Shown here: piece after piece, positions 1-9,438 of the stretch
How positions within the stretch are numbered: the stretch's first letter is position 1
Layout of the letters: the number at the start of each line of letters is the position of its first letter
Source of the DNA: Siminovitchia acidinfaciens
GTDB lineage: Bacteria; Bacillota; Bacilli; Bacillales; Bacillaceae_C
DNA: 64,000 nt
Assembly: GCF_003605385.1 (NCBI RefSeq)
Contig: NZ_QYTV02000002.1
Location: 373,412-437,411 of the forward strand
Direction: 5' to 3'
The notes under the pieces: model-generated
Databases searched by the model: none
The model's input: the letters and a program-made list of their open reading frames with translations, nothing else
What the model was told of the DNA's origin: nothing
Translations under genes and position numbers: made by a program

Positions 1-45
1 CCATAATTTGAACCTATCAAAAAATGCCGTATCCACTGCAAAAAA

Positions 46-237
46 CTACTCTTTTGAAAGCTTCACTGAAAACTGGCAAGATTTTTTAGAACAAAATGTG
101 TTTATATAATTTCGATATTGAGAAAAAGGGTCGTAAGCCTGAATTGTAAAAATAAGTACACCTTTTTGGTACACAACAGCCGTAGATTCCGATTTTTCCA
201 AATCGAATGTATGGCTATTTTTATTTATTTTCCACAA
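46..237 (-). CDS. small hypothetical protein (63 aa)
   Basis: A short open frame encoding about 63 residues, with no family I recognise. The frame is open from an ATG at 270, but the best ribosome site (AGAAGGTG, six bases upstream) points to a TTG at 237, the same spacing used by many genes in this window. The protein is polar with one short hydrophobic patch (VLIFTIQAY) and two cysteines in CSKKSC; no clear signal peptide or membrane segment. It lies downstream of the CtaG-like gene on the same strand. It could be a real small protein or a gene remnant; coding status is uncertain. Confidence 0.35.
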   Translation of the reverse strand: MWKINKNSHTFDLEKSESTAVVYQKGVLIFTIQAYDPFSQYRNYINTFCSKKSCQFSVKLSKE

Positions 238-243
238 AAGAAA

Positions 244-286
244 AGCACCTTCTAAAATGGATACGTTCATCGTATCAAGAGGTGCT
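244..286. repeat. nested hairpin
   Basis: Two nested inverted repeats: outer arms AGCACCT (244-250) and AGGTGCT (280-286), and inside them GATACG (260-265) and CGTATC (271-276) around a 5-base loop. On the plus strand it is followed by a short T-rich stretch, so it could be a weak terminator of something transcribed rightward from outside the window, or an mRNA structure in front of the small minus-strand frame. Confidence 0.45.
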
Positions 287-332
287 GTTTATTAATATGT
301 GTCCTTGAACGGAGGCTTACTAAGCAGCTTTA

Positions 333-1190
333 CTATTTTTTCGGCAGATGAATTACGACGCCCCGGACAATACGGATATTCTCATCATCAATTTTCCCTT
401 CCAACTCATCCTCTTTCTTGCTCCAATTTACAATTAGATAAAATAGCGCGATTCCGTAGCTTGTCAGCTGAACGGCTTTCAAGATCCCTCCGCCAAGCTG
501 CTGGTCGTATACTGCTGTGATTGAAGGAAGCAGTTGTCCCGCCACCTCGGCATACATAGGATAATGTACTGTACTGATGCCGATTAACAAAAAAATACCA
601 ATTGGCATCAACAGGACAGCATTCAGGAAAATGTAAGCGACTCTAGTGAAGTATGAGAATTTGCTGATTTCAGGCAGCGGCATGATAATCGTCCACCACA
701 TTAAAAACCCGGTAATAAGTAGGAAAATTTGGCTGATGATCGAAAGAACAGTACTCTGCTGAATAATATTAAATATTTCCGGAGCAAAGTAAGCTGTTAA
801 GGCTCCGTTAAAGAGCAAAGCAGCCATCCAGGGGTGCCCGAGCAGCTTTAATGTAAATTTCAATCGGTGGTTCCAAAAGTACTGCCTGGCCCATTGAGAT
901 GGCAAACTTAAAATGAACAGCGGCAATACAATGAATAATACAGTCATGACCTCAAGTACATGGGCGCTGAACGAAAAATGGTCAGCAGCAATCTTTAACG
1001 GGCTCCCTTTAACAATATACAATGAAGTAGCAGCCACATAAAAATAGGCCATCTGTTTGCCTGTTACCTTATAGTTAGAATCATGAATAATATTTTTTGC
1101 ATATATAAAAGAAGCCAATGCAATGATTAAAAAAGTGATTGGACTCCACATCTCATACCATGCATAATTGGAAAAAACATCCAAATCCAC
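333..1190 (-). CDS. CtaG-family cytochrome c oxidase assembly protein
   Basis: An integral membrane protein of 285 residues with about seven hydrophobic segments and short polar loops, ending in a charged tail (WSKKEDELEGK). Family: the CtaG/caa3_CtaG group, which helps copper-dependent assembly of caa3-type cytochrome c oxidase in Bacillus. Supporting signals are the N-terminal WSP, the conserved HPWMAALLF stretch near residue 118 and the WWTIIMPLPE motif near 165. The start is GTG, with GGGAGGG six bases upstream. The gene stands alone, downstream of pheT and its terminator, not in a cta operon, so it may be a second CtaG paralogue. Family assignment is good; the specific oxidase it serves is unknown. 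Confidence 0.75.
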   Translation of the reverse strand: MDLDVFSNYAWYEMWSPITFLIIALASFIYAKNIIHDSNYKVTGKQMAYFYVAATSLYIVKGSPLKIAADHFSFSAHVLEVMTVLFIVLPLFILSLPSQWARQYFWNHRLKFTLKLLGHPWMAALLFNGALTAYFAPEIFNIIQQSTVLSIISQIFLLITGFLMWWTIIMPLPEISKFSYFTRVAYIFLNAVLLMPIGIFLLIGISTVHYPMYAEVAGQLLPSITAVYDQQLGGGILKAVQLTSYGIALFYLIVNWSKKEDELEGKIDDENIRIVRGVVIHLPKK

Positions 1191-1318
1191 AGGTATCCCT
1201 CCCTATTCATGGACGGCTATCACGCCGCACATTCTAAACATCCAGGATGAAACACACTCTATGGGTATTCTATCACATTTTAGAAAAACTTCTCCTCTTA
1301 TCCAGTTAATTCAAATTG

Positions 1319-1352
1319 AAAAGGCTCCGGAACTAAGTCCCGGAGCCTTTTG
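1319..1352 (-). terminator. terminator of pheST
   Basis: Perfect stem AAGGCTCCGG / CCGGAGCCTT followed by T-rich sequence on the minus strand, about 70 bases beyond the pheT stop codon. Being flanked by A and T runs it could act in both directions. Confidence 0.8.
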
Positions 1353-1422
1353 TTATTGTTCATATTTGGACGAATCTTCGATGATGTTAGATGTCCAGCT
1401 CCAGGCCCTTCCGCTTTTGTTC

Positions 1423-3837
1423 TTAACTTCGCAGTTCCGCATCAGCTTTTTCCTTCAATGCAGCCAATACCTTATCATGCACTTTCGTTACTTCCTCGTC
1501 CGTTAGTGTCCGTTCAGGATCTGCGTAAGTCAATGAGAAGGCAATTGATTTTTTGCCTGCTTCCATATTCTTTCCTTCATAAAGGTCGAATACATGGACG
1601 TTTCTCAAGAGCTTACCACCAGCATCTTTGATGACCGCCTCAAGCGTCGCTGCATTTACATCTTTATCAACGACCAACGCGATATCTCGTGCAATCGATG
1701 GATAACGTGGAATCGTGACGTAGTGCAATTCAGGGAGTTCATAATCAAATACTGGCTCAGCCTGGATTTCAAATACATATGTGTCTTTCAGATCAAGCTC
1801 TTTTTGTAAATGTGGATGAATCTGTCCGGCAAATCCGATTACTTCGCCTGCCAATAAGACTTCCGCAGTGCGCCCCGGATGCATGCCGTCCATTTGTACA
1901 GCCTGCCAAGTAATTTCTTTTTCAAGACCAAGCTTCTTAAATAGGCCTTCCAAGATTCCTTTCACAACATAGAAGTCAACCGGCTTTTTCTCGCCTTGCC
2001 AAGAATGATCGACCCAAAGGCCTGTCACAGCACCGGCAATATGCTCCCGCTCTTCCGGCTGCTTGCCTTCGCCTTCATTCAAAAAGACGGAGCCGATTTC
2101 GTACAGGGCAACCGATTCATTTTTTCTAGCTACATTATAAGAAATTGCTTCAAGCATTTGAGGAACAAGGCTTAATCTCAGGCGACTGCGCTCCTCGCTC
2201 ATTGGCATGGAGAGTGTGACTGGTGGACGTTTTTCAATTGAAAACATCGATGCCTTCTCTTCGCTTGTCAAAGAGTAGGTGATGGCTTGGAACAAGCCGG
2301 CTCCCTCAAGGAATCCCCTTGTTGTTCTACGCTTTTCCTGCCCTTTGTTCAAACCGCCTGGAGTCGATTCTCCGCTCGGCAATGTTTTCGGAAGTCGGTC
2401 ATATCCATATAGACGTGCAACCTCTTCGACCAAGTCCTCTTCAATCGTAATGTCTCCTCTGCGGGTCGGAGCAGTTACAGTAAACTCATCATCCTCAACC
2501 GCCACTTCGAATTGCAGGCGATCAAAGATCTTCATAACTTCCGCTGAAGTGATCTCAGTGCCTAGAACGCGATTGATTTTTTCCAATGATATGGAAACTA
2601 CTGCAGGCTCGATTGTTAACTGGTCGTCTTCCACAAGCCCTTCCAGCACTTCTCCGCCGGCATATTTTGCAATTAACTGGGCAGCACGCTCTGCTGCAGG
2701 TCTTACTCTGTTCGGATCCACACCTTTTTCATAGCGGCTGCTTGCTTCACTTCTTAAGCTATGATATTTTGATGTACTCCGTATCGAACCGCCTGTAAAA
2801 TAGGCTGACTCCAGTAGAATCGTCGTTGTATCATCGCTGACCTCTGAATCTGCTCCACCCATTACCCCAGCGAGTGCAACTGGAACAGTTCCATTAGTTA
2901 TGACTAGCTGTTGAGAAGTCAATGTCCGTTCCGTGTCATCAAGCGTTGTTATTTTCTCCCCTTCTTTTGCAAGGCGAACAACTACTTCTTTTGAACCGAA
3001 CCTATCGTAGTCAAAAGCATGAAGCGGCTGGCCATATTCGAGTAAAATATAGTTCGTGATATCAACGACGTTGTTGTGTGGCCTAATGCCAGCTGACATC
3101 AGACGCCCCTGCATCCAAAGCGGGGACGGGCCAATTTTTACGTTTTTTATTACCTTAGCTGTGTATAGCGGATTTTCCTTCGGGGCTTCCACTTTTACGA
3201 AAATATAATCAGAGGCTTTCTCTTGAGATGCTTCATGAGAAATTTCCGGCAATTGAACGGATTCATCCAAAATAGCCGCAGTTTCATAAGCGACTCCAAT
3301 CATACTAAGTGCATCTGCACGGTTAGGCGTCAAATCAAGTTCGAGTACCTCATCGTCCATATTCAACAGGGACAATGCATCGGAACCGACTTCCGCGTCA
3401 GCAGGGAATACATAGATTCCTTCGGCAAATTCCTTCGGTACGAGCTTCCCTTCGATGCCAAGCTCCTGTAGTGAGCAAATCATTCCGTTTGATTCCTCCC
3501 CGCGGAGTTTGGCTCTTTTTATTTTAAAATTGCCGGGAAGAACTGCACCTGCTTTTGCAACAGGGACTTTTTGGCCTTTGGCAACATTCGGCGCCCCGCA
3601 AATGATTTGGACAGGTTCTCCTTCACCAATATCCACTTTACATATGTTCAGTTTATCTGCTTGTGGGTGCCGGCTGCAATCCAGCACTTCACCGACAACG
3701 ACACCCTTCACACCATCGCTTAATTTTGCAATCCCATCTACTTCAATACCGCTTCTTGTTATTTTTTCAGCCAATTCGGCTGCAGTGACACCATTTAAAT
3801 TGACGTAATCCTGCAGCCATTTATATGAAACCAACAT
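1423..3837 (-). CDS. pheT: phenylalanine-tRNA ligase beta subunit
   Basis: Beta chain of the heterotetrameric (alpha2beta2) phenylalanyl-tRNA synthetase, which charges tRNA-Phe in the cytoplasm. The 804 residues show the expected order: an EMAP/OB tRNA-binding domain at about 40-150 ([21 protein letters not shown]), the B3/4 editing domain at roughly 215-385, the B5 domain at about 400-480 ([20 protein letters not shown]), a catalytically inactive class II-like core, and a C-terminal ferredoxin-fold anticodon-binding domain ([13 protein letters not shown] to the end). Length is normal for Bacillaceae. ATG start with GGGAGG upstream. It lies 17 bases after pheS in the same transcript, so it is under the same T-box control. 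Confidence 0.97.
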   Translation of the reverse strand: MLVSYKWLQDYVNLNGVTAAELAEKITRSGIEVDGIAKLSDGVKGVVVGEVLDCSRHPQADKLNICKVDIGEGEPVQIICGAPNVAKGQKVPVAKAGAVLPGNFKIKRAKLRGEESNGMICSLQELGIEGKLVPKEFAEGIYVFPADAEVGSDALSLLNMDDEVLELDLTPNRADALSMIGVAYETAAILDESVQLPEISHEASQEKASDYIFVKVEAPKENPLYTAKVIKNVKIGPSPLWMQGRLMSAGIRPHNNVVDITNYILLEYGQPLHAFDYDRFGSKEVVVRLAKEGEKITTLDDTERTLTSQQLVITNGTVPVALAGVMGGADSEVSDDTTTILLESAYFTGGSIRSTSKYHSLRSEASSRYEKGVDPNRVRPAAERAAQLIAKYAGGEVLEGLVEDDQLTIEPAVVSISLEKINRVLGTEITSAEVMKIFDRLQFEVAVEDDEFTVTAPTRRGDITIEEDLVEEVARLYGYDRLPKTLPSGESTPGGLNKGQEKRRTTRGFLEGAGLFQAITYSLTSEEKASMFSIEKRPPVTLSMPMSEERSRLRLSLVPQMLEAISYNVARKNESVALYEIGSVFLNEGEGKQPEEREHIAGAVTGLWVDHSWQGEKKPVDFYVVKGILEGLFKKLGLEKEITWQAVQMDGMHPGRTAEVLLAGEVIGFAGQIHPHLQKELDLKDTYVFEIQAEPVFDYELPELHYVTIPRYPSIARDIALVVDKDVNAATLEAVIKDAGGKLLRNVHVFDLYEGKNMEAGKKSIAFSLTYADPERTLTDEEVTKVHDKVLAALKEKADAELRS

Positions 3838-3854
3838 GTGTTTAACCTCCCGAA

Positions 3855-4892
3855 TTATTCTTGTTCAGCAAATTGCTTGAGGAACCGGATATCATTTGTA
3901 TAGAAATGACGAATGTCATCAATTCCATATTTCAGCATGGCAATACGGTCTGGTCCCATTCCAAACGCGAAACCTGTATATCTTTTCGGATCAAAGCCTG
4001 CCATTTCAAGCACGTTTGGATGAACCATTCCCGCTCCCAAAACTTCAATCCAGCCAGTTTGCTTACATACTCTGCAGCCGTCGCCATGGCAGATTTTACA
4101 AGAAATATCCATTTCCACAGAAGGCTCGGTAAAAGGAAAGAAGCTTGGGCGCAATCGAATTTCGCGATCCGCACCAAATATCTTTTTCGCGAACACTTCA
4201 AGAGTTCCTTTCAGATCTCCCATTGTGATATTTTCGTCGATGACAAGGCCTTCAATTTGCATAAACTGATGGGAGTGAGTGGCATCGTCGTTGTCACGGC
4301 GATACACTTTACCCGGACAGATGATTTTTACAGGCCCTTTTCCTTCATGCTTTTCCATTGTCCTGGCCTGAACCGGCGATGTATGGGTACGCATTAAAAT
4401 TTCTTCAGTGATATAAAAGGAATCCTGCATATCGCGGGCTGGATGTCCTTTAGGCAAATTCAAAGCCTCGAAGTTATAGTAATCATGTTCAACTTCGGGA
4501 CCTTCCGCAATTTTGTATCCCATCCCGATAAATAAATCCTCGATCTCCTCGATGATTTTTGTAAGCGGATGGCGGTTCCCGGTTGAAACTTGTCTGCCCG
4601 GAAGCGTAACATCAATTGTTTCGGCTTCAAGCTTCTTGGCAACTGCCTCATTTTCCAGTTCTTCGTTTTTACTATCGATCGCCTTTGTAATCGCCTCTCT
4701 GATCATATTGGCGAGGGCCCCCATTTTTGGCCGCTCTTCCGCAGACAATTTCCCCATTCCCCGCAAAACTTCGGTAATCGGTCCTTTTTTCCCAAGATAA
4801 GAGATACGTACCTGGTTTAACTCTTTTAAGTCGGAAGCGACTTTGACTTCTTCAAGAGCCTTCAGCTCCAGTTCTTTCAACTTTTGCTCCAT
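3855..4892 (-). CDS. pheS: phenylalanine-tRNA ligase alpha subunit
   Basis: Catalytic alpha chain of phenylalanyl-tRNA synthetase: forms Phe-AMP and transfers Phe to tRNA. 345 residues: an N-terminal coiled-coil arm (1-90) that grips the tRNA, then the class II core with motif 1 around 129-158 ([20 protein letters not shown]), the HTSPVQART loop at 170-178, motif 2 at 194-215 and motif 3 at 307-320 ([14 protein letters not shown]). Four cysteines at 265, 268, 273 and 276 resemble a metal site, as in other bacterial PheS. ATG start behind AAAGGAGG. First gene of the pheST operon; its leader carries a T-box, so expression should rise when uncharged tRNA-Phe accumulates. Confidence 0.98.
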   Translation of the reverse strand: MEQKLKELELKALEEVKVASDLKELNQVRISYLGKKGPITEVLRGMGKLSAEERPKMGALANMIREAITKAIDSKNEELENEAVAKKLEAETIDVTLPGRQVSTGNRHPLTKIIEEIEDLFIGMGYKIAEGPEVEHDYYNFEALNLPKGHPARDMQDSFYITEEILMRTHTSPVQARTMEKHEGKGPVKIICPGKVYRRDNDDATHSHQFMQIEGLVIDENITMGDLKGTLEVFAKKIFGADREIRLRPSFFPFTEPSVEMDISCKICHGDGCRVCKQTGWIEVLGAGMVHPNVLEMAGFDPKRYTGFAFGMGPDRIAMLKYGIDDIRHFYTNDIRFLKQFAEQE

Positions 4893-4974
4893 TTATATAT
4901 CCTCCTTTATTCATTGCAATCAAGCGCCTATTTAGCTAAGACATACCAAGCAGTTCTATGCTTATCAAACTTAG

Positions 4975-5236
4975 ACAATAAAAAAAGCCCGCCCCCAAAA
5001 AAGGGACGAGGCTATGGTCGCGGTACCACCCTTATAAACATTTTCATGTTCACTTCATTGTCATAACGGCAAGGCCGGTGCATCTTTACGAAATCAAGGA
5101 TTTCGGTCCCGATGCCGACTCAGGAGGTGAACTTCGCCTGGATTCCAACTAAAAGTGCTTACAGTCATGGCACTTTTTCCCTGAAAGCTTCCTCCGGCTA
5201 CTTTTCTCCGTCATAGTCGTTCACTTTATTAAGATA
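4975..5236 (-). ncRNA. T-box riboswitch leader of pheST (Phe)
   Basis: Read on the minus strand the leader has the T-box core AGGGTGGTACCGCG at 5032-5019, directly before an intrinsic terminator (AGCC..CGTCCC / GGGGCGGGCT plus a T run, 5013-4981). The likely specifier codon is TTC (Phe) at 5131-5129, followed by A and a CCTCC that pairs with GGAGG on the other side of Stem I, which is the canonical arrangement. Uncharged tRNA-Phe should stabilise the antiterminator and let transcription reach pheS. The codon, the T-box and the downstream gene all agree. Confidence 0.95.
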
Positions 5237-5241
5237 TTCAC

Positions 5242-5270
5242 ATTATAGACGTTCTAAACAATAATTTCAA
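5242..5270 (-). promoter_or_regulatory. sigma-A promoter of pheST
   Basis: TTGAAA (5270-5265), a 17-base spacer and a perfect TATAAT (5247-5242), just before the T-box leader. The -35 box touches the last codons of the upstream methyltransferase gene, so pheST has its own promoter immediately behind that gene. Confidence 0.85.
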
Positions 5271-6025
5271 ATCGGTTTTCGCAAATGGTAGAGCAATATG
5301 CCTGCGGCTATTGCAACATTGAGCGATTCACTCTGCCCGTACAGCGGAATATACAGATTGTTATCTGTCTGATCAAGGATAGCCGGATCTACTCCTGCCC
5401 CCTCATTGCCTACAATTAGCGCAAAAGCATCTGTTGGTGGGACATTCGTAAAGGCTTGTGCATTTTCAATAGCTGTTCCGTAAACCGGAATGTCCGCAGC
5501 TTTTAGTTTTCCTATCCATTCTGATAAATCACCTGTCTCCACATGCAAATGAAAATGGCTTCCCTGGGCAGATCGGATAACCTTCGGATTATAAAGGTCT
5601 CCGGTCCCCTCTCCGAAAATAACAGCGTCGATCCCTGCCGCATCTGCCGTTCTGATCATTGTTCCAATATTGCCGGGGTCCTGAACACCGTCAAAGAGGA
5701 GCAACCTTCTGTGTACTGACAGATCTACCGAAACAGTCCTTTTTTTACATACTGCAAAAATTCCCTGGGGAGTTTCTGTTGCGGATATGGCCCGGCTGAC
5801 CTCAGCAGAAATTAAAGTCACCGGATATTGTTTCAGCTGTTCTGCATCCATCGCTGCAAAGTCGCTCTGTACCATGATTTCAACAACTTCATTGGCTTTG
5901 ATGGCCTCTTCAAGCAAATGGACACCTTCCACCATATACTTTCCTGTTTGATCCCGCCCTTTTTTCGTAAGCAGTTTTTTCCATTCTTTTACCCGCGAGT
6001 TTTTCGCGGACTGAATTTCTTCCAT
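5267..6025 (-). CDS. ysgA: SpoU/TrmH-family 23S rRNA 2'-O-methyltransferase (YsgA/RlmP-like)
   Basis: A SAM-dependent RNA 2'-O-ribose methyltransferase with the SPOUT (knotted) fold. About 252 residues: an N-terminal substrate-binding domain ([17 protein letters not shown]) and a SpoU domain with the three hallmark motifs [31 protein letters not shown] and [21 protein letters not shown]. subtilis YsgA sits in this same place and is reported to modify the A-loop of 23S rRNA (RlmP); the target here is inferred by orthology. The frame is open to an ATG at 6064, but the ATG at 6025 has GGAG six bases upstream and matches the usual family start (MEEIQSAKN). Divergent from sspI, upstream of pheST. 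Confidence 0.9.
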   Translation of the reverse strand: MEEIQSAKNSRVKEWKKLLTKKGRDQTGKYMVEGVHLLEEAIKANEVVEIMVQSDFAAMDAEQLKQYPVTLISAEVSRAISATETPQGIFAVCKKRTVSVDLSVHRRLLLFDGVQDPGNIGTMIRTADAAGIDAVIFGEGTGDLYNPKVIRSAQGSHFHLHVETGDLSEWIGKLKAADIPVYGTAIENAQAFTNVPPTDAFALIVGNEGAGVDPAILDQTDNNLYIPLYGQSESLNVAIAAGILLYHLRKPI

Positions 6026-6128
6026 GATATGCTCCAATTCCTTTCGGGACAATTCTTTTTTCATTATACATAATTACTCCATTTTGCGAAAAGCTAACGA
6101 AAGAATCTTTGAAAAGGAGCCAAGAAAA

Positions 6129-6341
6129 ATGGATATAAACATCAGGAGAGCTGTTATTCATAACGTTTCAGAAAACAACCAAGAACAGTTACGGGACACG
6201 ATTGTAGATGCGATGCAAAAAGGTGAGGAAAAGTATTTGCCCGGATTGGGCGTGCTTTTTGAAGTGATTTGGGAGCATTCCGATGAACAGGAAAAAGTAC
6301 ACATGCTTGGAACGCTCGAAAGCGGATTAAAACAAGAATAA
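6129..6341 (+). CDS. sspI: small acid-soluble spore protein I
   Basis: A 70-residue protein of the SspI family, a minor forespore-specific protein found in Bacillus spores. The sequence [20 protein letters not shown] followed by [15 protein letters not shown] is characteristic of the family, and the length fits. The start at 6129 is chosen because AAGGAG lies eight to nine bases upstream and it gives the family N-terminus ([10 protein letters not shown]); the longer open frame from 6024 is not needed. Family knowledge: transcribed by sigma-G in the forespore. It is divergent from ysgA, the same arrangement as in B. subtilis, and ends in a strong terminator. Confidence 0.96.
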   Translation: MDINIRRAVIHNVSENNQEQLRDTIVDAMQKGEEKYLPGLGVLFEVIWEHSDEQEKVHMLGTLESGLKQE

Positions 6342-6369
6342 GCGGCGGTATGACCGTCCGCTTTTTTTT
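6341..6369 (+). terminator. terminator of sspI
   Basis: Hairpin AGCGG-c-GGT / ACC-gt-CCGCT followed by eight Ts. The stem begins at the last base of the sspI stop codon. Confidence 0.85.
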
Positions 6370-6392
6370 AATGATTGATTGGGGTGTAAACC

Positions 6393-6857
6393 TTGAATCG
6401 TTTTGTTTTGATAATATTTTTAATAGCGGCTTGTGTCACTATTCCATACCAAACACATGCCGCCCAAATGCCTTGCAGTCTTGTTTTGGAGCCGGTGGAT
6501 AAAAAGCTGAAAAATGCCAAAGGAGCTGCGTTGGTTTATAAAGTTCAAGTCATCCCGAACAGCTTTGCACGAACCAATGTCAGCATGATTGCTGTCCATC
6601 TTCCAGATCCGTCTTCTTACGGTGATTATGATCGTTACGAAAGTTATGTTTTCGTCCCCCGTGATATAAGCTGGCGATTTGAGCTTTACCCCACACCTGA
6701 AGATGGTCCAACCTGGGCCGGCCGATTTGATCTAATCACGGCGAAAATGGACAATGTGAATTTTCACGTAAAACTTTCCAATTCAAAAAACAAGAAATTG
6801 GGGCCCAGCGTTTTAAAAGGACATCTCAATAGCTGCCTATCTAAAACAATATCTTGA
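6393..6857 (+). CDS. predicted secreted protein, function unknown
   Basis: A 154-residue protein with a clear signal peptide: MNR, a hydrophobic core (FVLIIFLIAACV) and a likely cleavage after THA at about residue 23. The mature part is polar with two cysteines, near residues 28 and 148, that could form a disulphide, and beta-rich stretches (AALVYKVQVIPNSFARTNV, PTWAGRFDLITAKM). I do not recognise a family. The start is TTG with GGGGTG six bases upstream. The 3' end overlaps the convergent membrane-protein gene by 17 bases, so there is no room for a terminator between them. Possible roles such as an envelope or spore-coat-associated protein would be guesses. Confidence 0.75.
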   Translation: MNRFVLIIFLIAACVTIPYQTHAAQMPCSLVLEPVDKKLKNAKGAALVYKVQVIPNSFARTNVSMIAVHLPDPSSYGDYDRYESYVFVPRDISWRFELYPTPEDGPTWAGRFDLITAKMDNVNFHVKLSNSKNKKLGPSVLKGHLNSCLSKTIS

Positions 6858-7293
6858 ATACTTCCACTCCATAGTAAGCCGCGGCACCAAAAACAATCGA
6901 CCAAATAAGCAGGCTGATGGTCATCCAAAGAATCGTCCAGTTTTTTGCAGCTCCGAGTGTCAGTCCGATAAATGCCGCAATATGGATACCTATCAATATC
7001 GGACCAAGCAAAGCTAATCCCGGCAAACCATATTTGTTCCAAATTCTTTTTGCGCGCGCTTCCCTTTTACCGCCATCTTCCGGCTCTCCTCGTTTTTTAA
7101 ATAAAAAATTCTTGATTGGCTCAAACAAAAAAATGACAAGTAGGGTCGTCAATAAATTTCCTGCAAAACCAAGAACGATAACCGGTATCGGCTGCAGTCC
7201 GCGAATGATGGCAATCGGAATAGCCGCCGCAACTTCAATCCACGGCACTCCGGCCAAAAGAAAAACAAGAATATATTCCCATAAGTTTCCCAT
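6841..7293 (-). CDS. small multi-drug export family membrane protein
   Basis: A 150-residue membrane protein with four hydrophobic segments: LWEYILVFLLAGVPWIEVAA at the N-terminus, PVIVLGFAGNLLTTLLVIFL, LPGLALLGPILIGIHIAAFI and TILWMTISLLIWSIVFGAAA. The GVPWIE motif and the basic cytoplasmic loop (KKRGEPEDGGKREARAKRIWNKYG) match the Sm_multidrug_ex family (PF06695). The family name comes from old annotation; a transport role has not been firmly shown. ATG start behind GGAG. It overlaps the convergent secreted-protein gene at its 3' end. Confidence 0.75.
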   Translation of the reverse strand: MGNLWEYILVFLLAGVPWIEVAAAIPIAIIRGLQPIPVIVLGFAGNLLTTLLVIFLFEPIKNFLFKKRGEPEDGGKREARAKRIWNKYGLPGLALLGPILIGIHIAAFIGLTLGAAKNWTILWMTISLLIWSIVFGAAAYYGVEVFKILF

Positions 7294-7460
7294 AAAAAAA
7301 ACTCCTTAATCTGTGCTCCTCTTAGACAATACAGGAAAATTCATTTTCTGAAAAGAAAAAAGCAGGAAGCTTTGAAAGTGATGAGGGCCCCTCGAACGAA
7401 CTCTTTGTTTTTTTGGGGGAATATGGCTGCTGCAAGGTTTTCTCTGCGATCTTATCTTTC

Positions 7461-7668
7461 TTGGGCACTAGGAATATCCCTTAGTTCCATATGAACGGAT
7501 TTTTTTCCTTCACGGTCGCTATGAACAATTCATAGTTACCATACGATCGTTTTTTTCTCCTTCTCGGGCACTATGAACGACTCATAGTTACCATACGAAC
7601 GAATTTTTCTCCTTCTCGCTCGCCATGACTGATTCATTCTTACCTTCCAACAATGAATATTTTTCCAC
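7461..7668. repeat. four tandem 52-bp palindrome-bearing repeats (family B)
   Basis: The 447-base gap between the export-family gene and ysdC holds four head-to-tail units of exactly 52 bases, at 7461, 7513, 7565 and 7617. Units 2 and 3 are nearly identical; 1 and 4 are more worn. The core is GGGCACTATGAACG..CATAGTTACCATACGAACG followed by a T-run and CTCCTTCT. Each good unit carries a small perfect palindrome (CTATGAA / TTCATAG in unit 2, ACTATGA / TCATAGT in unit 3). The same family recurs at 29693-29816. No open reading frame of note. 7294-7460 shows nothing recognisable. Confidence 0.85.
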
Positions 7669-7692
7669 CGCTACAAGAATATAATTGTACAT

Positions 7693-7730
7693 AAAAAAGT
7701 ACACCACTATACGTCAGTGATGTACTTTTA
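7693..7730 (-). terminator. terminator of the ysdC-like gene
   Basis: Stem AAAAGTACA-CCACT / AGTG-ATGTACTTTT with a 7-base loop and T-runs on both strands, ten bases beyond the stop codon of the M42 peptidase gene; bidirectional by structure. Confidence 0.75.
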
Positions 7731-7740
7731 ATAAAGCGAA

Positions 7741-8826
7741 TCAATCAAAAATTATTTTATTTGCCGTTTCTTTATCCAGTCTCTTTACAACTTCACTAAT
7801 TAATTTTACTGCATTTTCATAATCGTCACGGTGCAATAAAGCTGCGTGCGTATGAATGTAACGTGTAGCTATTGTAATAGCAAGCGATGGGGCGCCTTCT
7901 CCGGCGAGATGCGTGGAACCCGCATCCGTTCCTCCTCCTGGCATGGCGTCAAACTGATAAGGAATCTCCAGTTCATCTGCGATTCCTGTAACAAAATCAC
8001 GCAATCCTTTATGGGAAACCATTGAAGCATCATACAACATGATTTGCGGTCCATCCCCCATTTTGCTCTGTGACTCTTTCTCTGATATTCCAGGGGTATC
8101 GCCCGCTATTCCTACATCCACTGCAATGGCAATGTCAGGCATAATTTTATTCGCCGCCGTTTTTGCTCCCCTGAGCCCGACCTCTTCCTGAACTGTTCCT
8201 ACGCCAAATACCGTGTTCGGATGATTTTCACCCTTTAAGTTTTTTAGCACATCAATGGCAATGGCGCATCCGATGCGGTTATCCCATGCTTTTGCAAGCA
8301 GCATTTTATCATTGTTCATGACGGTGAATTCGAAATAAGGGACAACCATATCTCCTGGACGAACTCCCCATTCTTGGGCTTCTTCCTTGCTGGATGCACC
8401 AATATCGATGAACATATCCTTGATTTCCACCGGCTTCTTACGGGCTTCTGGAGACAGAATATGAGGTGGCTTTGAACCGATGACACCAGTAATGTCACCT
8501 TTAGCTGTCACGATAGTTACCCGCTGCGCAAGCATGACCTGGTTCCACCATCCGCCAACTGTTTGGAATCGGAGGAATCCTTTATCATCAATTTGCGTGA
8601 TCATGAATCCTACTTCATCCAAATGTCCAGCAATCATGATTTTAGGACCGTTTGCATCTCCCGTTTTTTTAGCTATCAAACTTCCCAATCCATCCGTCTC
8701 GATTTCCTCGGCATAGGGCTCTATGTATTTCTTCATGACTCTGCGAGGTTCCTGTTCATTCCCTGCAACGCCTTTGGCGTCTGTCAATTCTTTTAACATC
8801 GTTAAAGTTTCGTCGAGCTTTTGCAT
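7741..8826 (-). CDS. ysdC: M42-family metallo-aminopeptidase (YsdC-like)
   Basis: A cytoplasmic, two-metal aminopeptidase of family M42 (glutamyl/tetrahedral aminopeptidase type, FrvX-like) that trims peptides. 361 residues. The metal-binding and catalytic motifs are visible: [11 protein letters not shown] (His, Asp), [13 protein letters not shown] (bridging Asp), [11 protein letters not shown] (Glu-Glu pair), AVDVG (Asp) and a C-terminal HTHAAL. Start at 8826 ([12 protein letters not shown]) rather than 8850, because GGGGGCG lies six bases upstream and the result has the family length. B. subtilis YsdC occupies the same region, upstream of sspI and near ysdB. Substrate preference cannot be read from the sequence. 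Confidence 0.9.
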   Translation of the reverse strand: MQKLDETLTMLKELTDAKGVAGNEQEPRRVMKKYIEPYAEEIETDGLGSLIAKKTGDANGPKIMIAGHLDEVGFMITQIDDKGFLRFQTVGGWWNQVMLAQRVTIVTAKGDITGVIGSKPPHILSPEARKKPVEIKDMFIDIGASSKEEAQEWGVRPGDMVVPYFEFTVMNNDKMLLAKAWDNRIGCAIAIDVLKNLKGENHPNTVFGVGTVQEEVGLRGAKTAANKIMPDIAIAVDVGIAGDTPGISEKESQSKMGDGPQIMLYDASMVSHKGLRDFVTGIADELEIPYQFDAMPGGGTDAGSTHLAGEGAPSLAITIATRYIHTHAALLHRDDYENAVKLISEVVKRLDKETANKIIFD

Positions 8827-8910
8827 ATTTATCGCCCCCACTTTTTCCAAGATTTTATCCTTGAATTAATTATAATCATACAAATGATTCAATCACAAAC
8901 ATCTGCAATC

Positions 8911-9402
8911 CTAGTATCCGTTTTGCTGGCGTTTGAAATTCACTTCATTTTTCTTTTTATAAGCTTCTTGTACATCGTCAAGCATAAATCCGAGGGACTG
9001 CCCTAAAATGATATACTGGCGGAAAAGCTCTTCGAAATCCGCGGCGTCTTTAGACTGGCGAAAATCATTCACAAGCCTGAAGATTTTTAAAAAACCTCGG
9101 TCCAAGTCTTCATTGGCTTCCTGGGAAACAAGGTCAATATCACGGTCAGAAAAGCCCAATTCAAGTCCAAGGGATAAAATGAAATGTACGCCGTCTACAA
9201 ACTCTTCCAAAATAGCTTCATGCGAAGACGGTGGTTTTTTGCTCCAAAACTTAAAGCATCTCGTTTCATTTGCCAATTCTCCAAGCTCAACAAGCAGAGC
9301 CAATATCTTCTTTTCAAACAATTCCTCGCCGTGCAACCCATGTTCCCTTTCTATATAACGGTCCAATTCATGCTGCATGGCAAACCATTCCTGTAATGTC
9401 AC
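8911..9402 (-). CDS. dimeric all-alpha dUTP diphosphatase
   Basis: Hydrolyses dUTP to dUMP, keeping uracil out of DNA and supplying the dTMP pathway. The 163-residue, all-helical protein belongs to the dimeric dUTPase/MazG superfamily (dUTPase_2): the metal-binding ExxE...ExxD pattern is LVELGELANE followed by LEEFVDGVHFILSLGLELG, and the substrate-contacting KFWSKKP lies between them. This family is unrelated to trimeric Dut. The start is GTG at 9402 with GAAGGAG nine bases upstream. Divergent from ysdB. Confidence 0.85.
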   Translation of the reverse strand: MTLQEWFAMQHELDRYIEREHGLHGEELFEKKILALLVELGELANETRCFKFWSKKPPSSHEAILEEFVDGVHFILSLGLELGFSDRDIDLVSQEANEDLDRGFLKIFRLVNDFRQSKDAADFEELFRQYIILGQSLGFMLDDVQEAYKKKNEVNFKRQQNGY

Positions 9403-9438
9403 CTTTGATCACTCCTTCAATTAGGAAAGCACAGGCAT

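Noticed and set aside
2279-2734. 151-codon frame antisense to pheT
   Set aside because: Shadow of a long conserved gene; Ser/Pro/Thr-rich product typical of reverse-frame translation.
4884-5066. 60-codon frame in the pheS leader
   Set aside because: It runs across the T-box and attenuator on the wrong strand; the RNA element explains the sequence.
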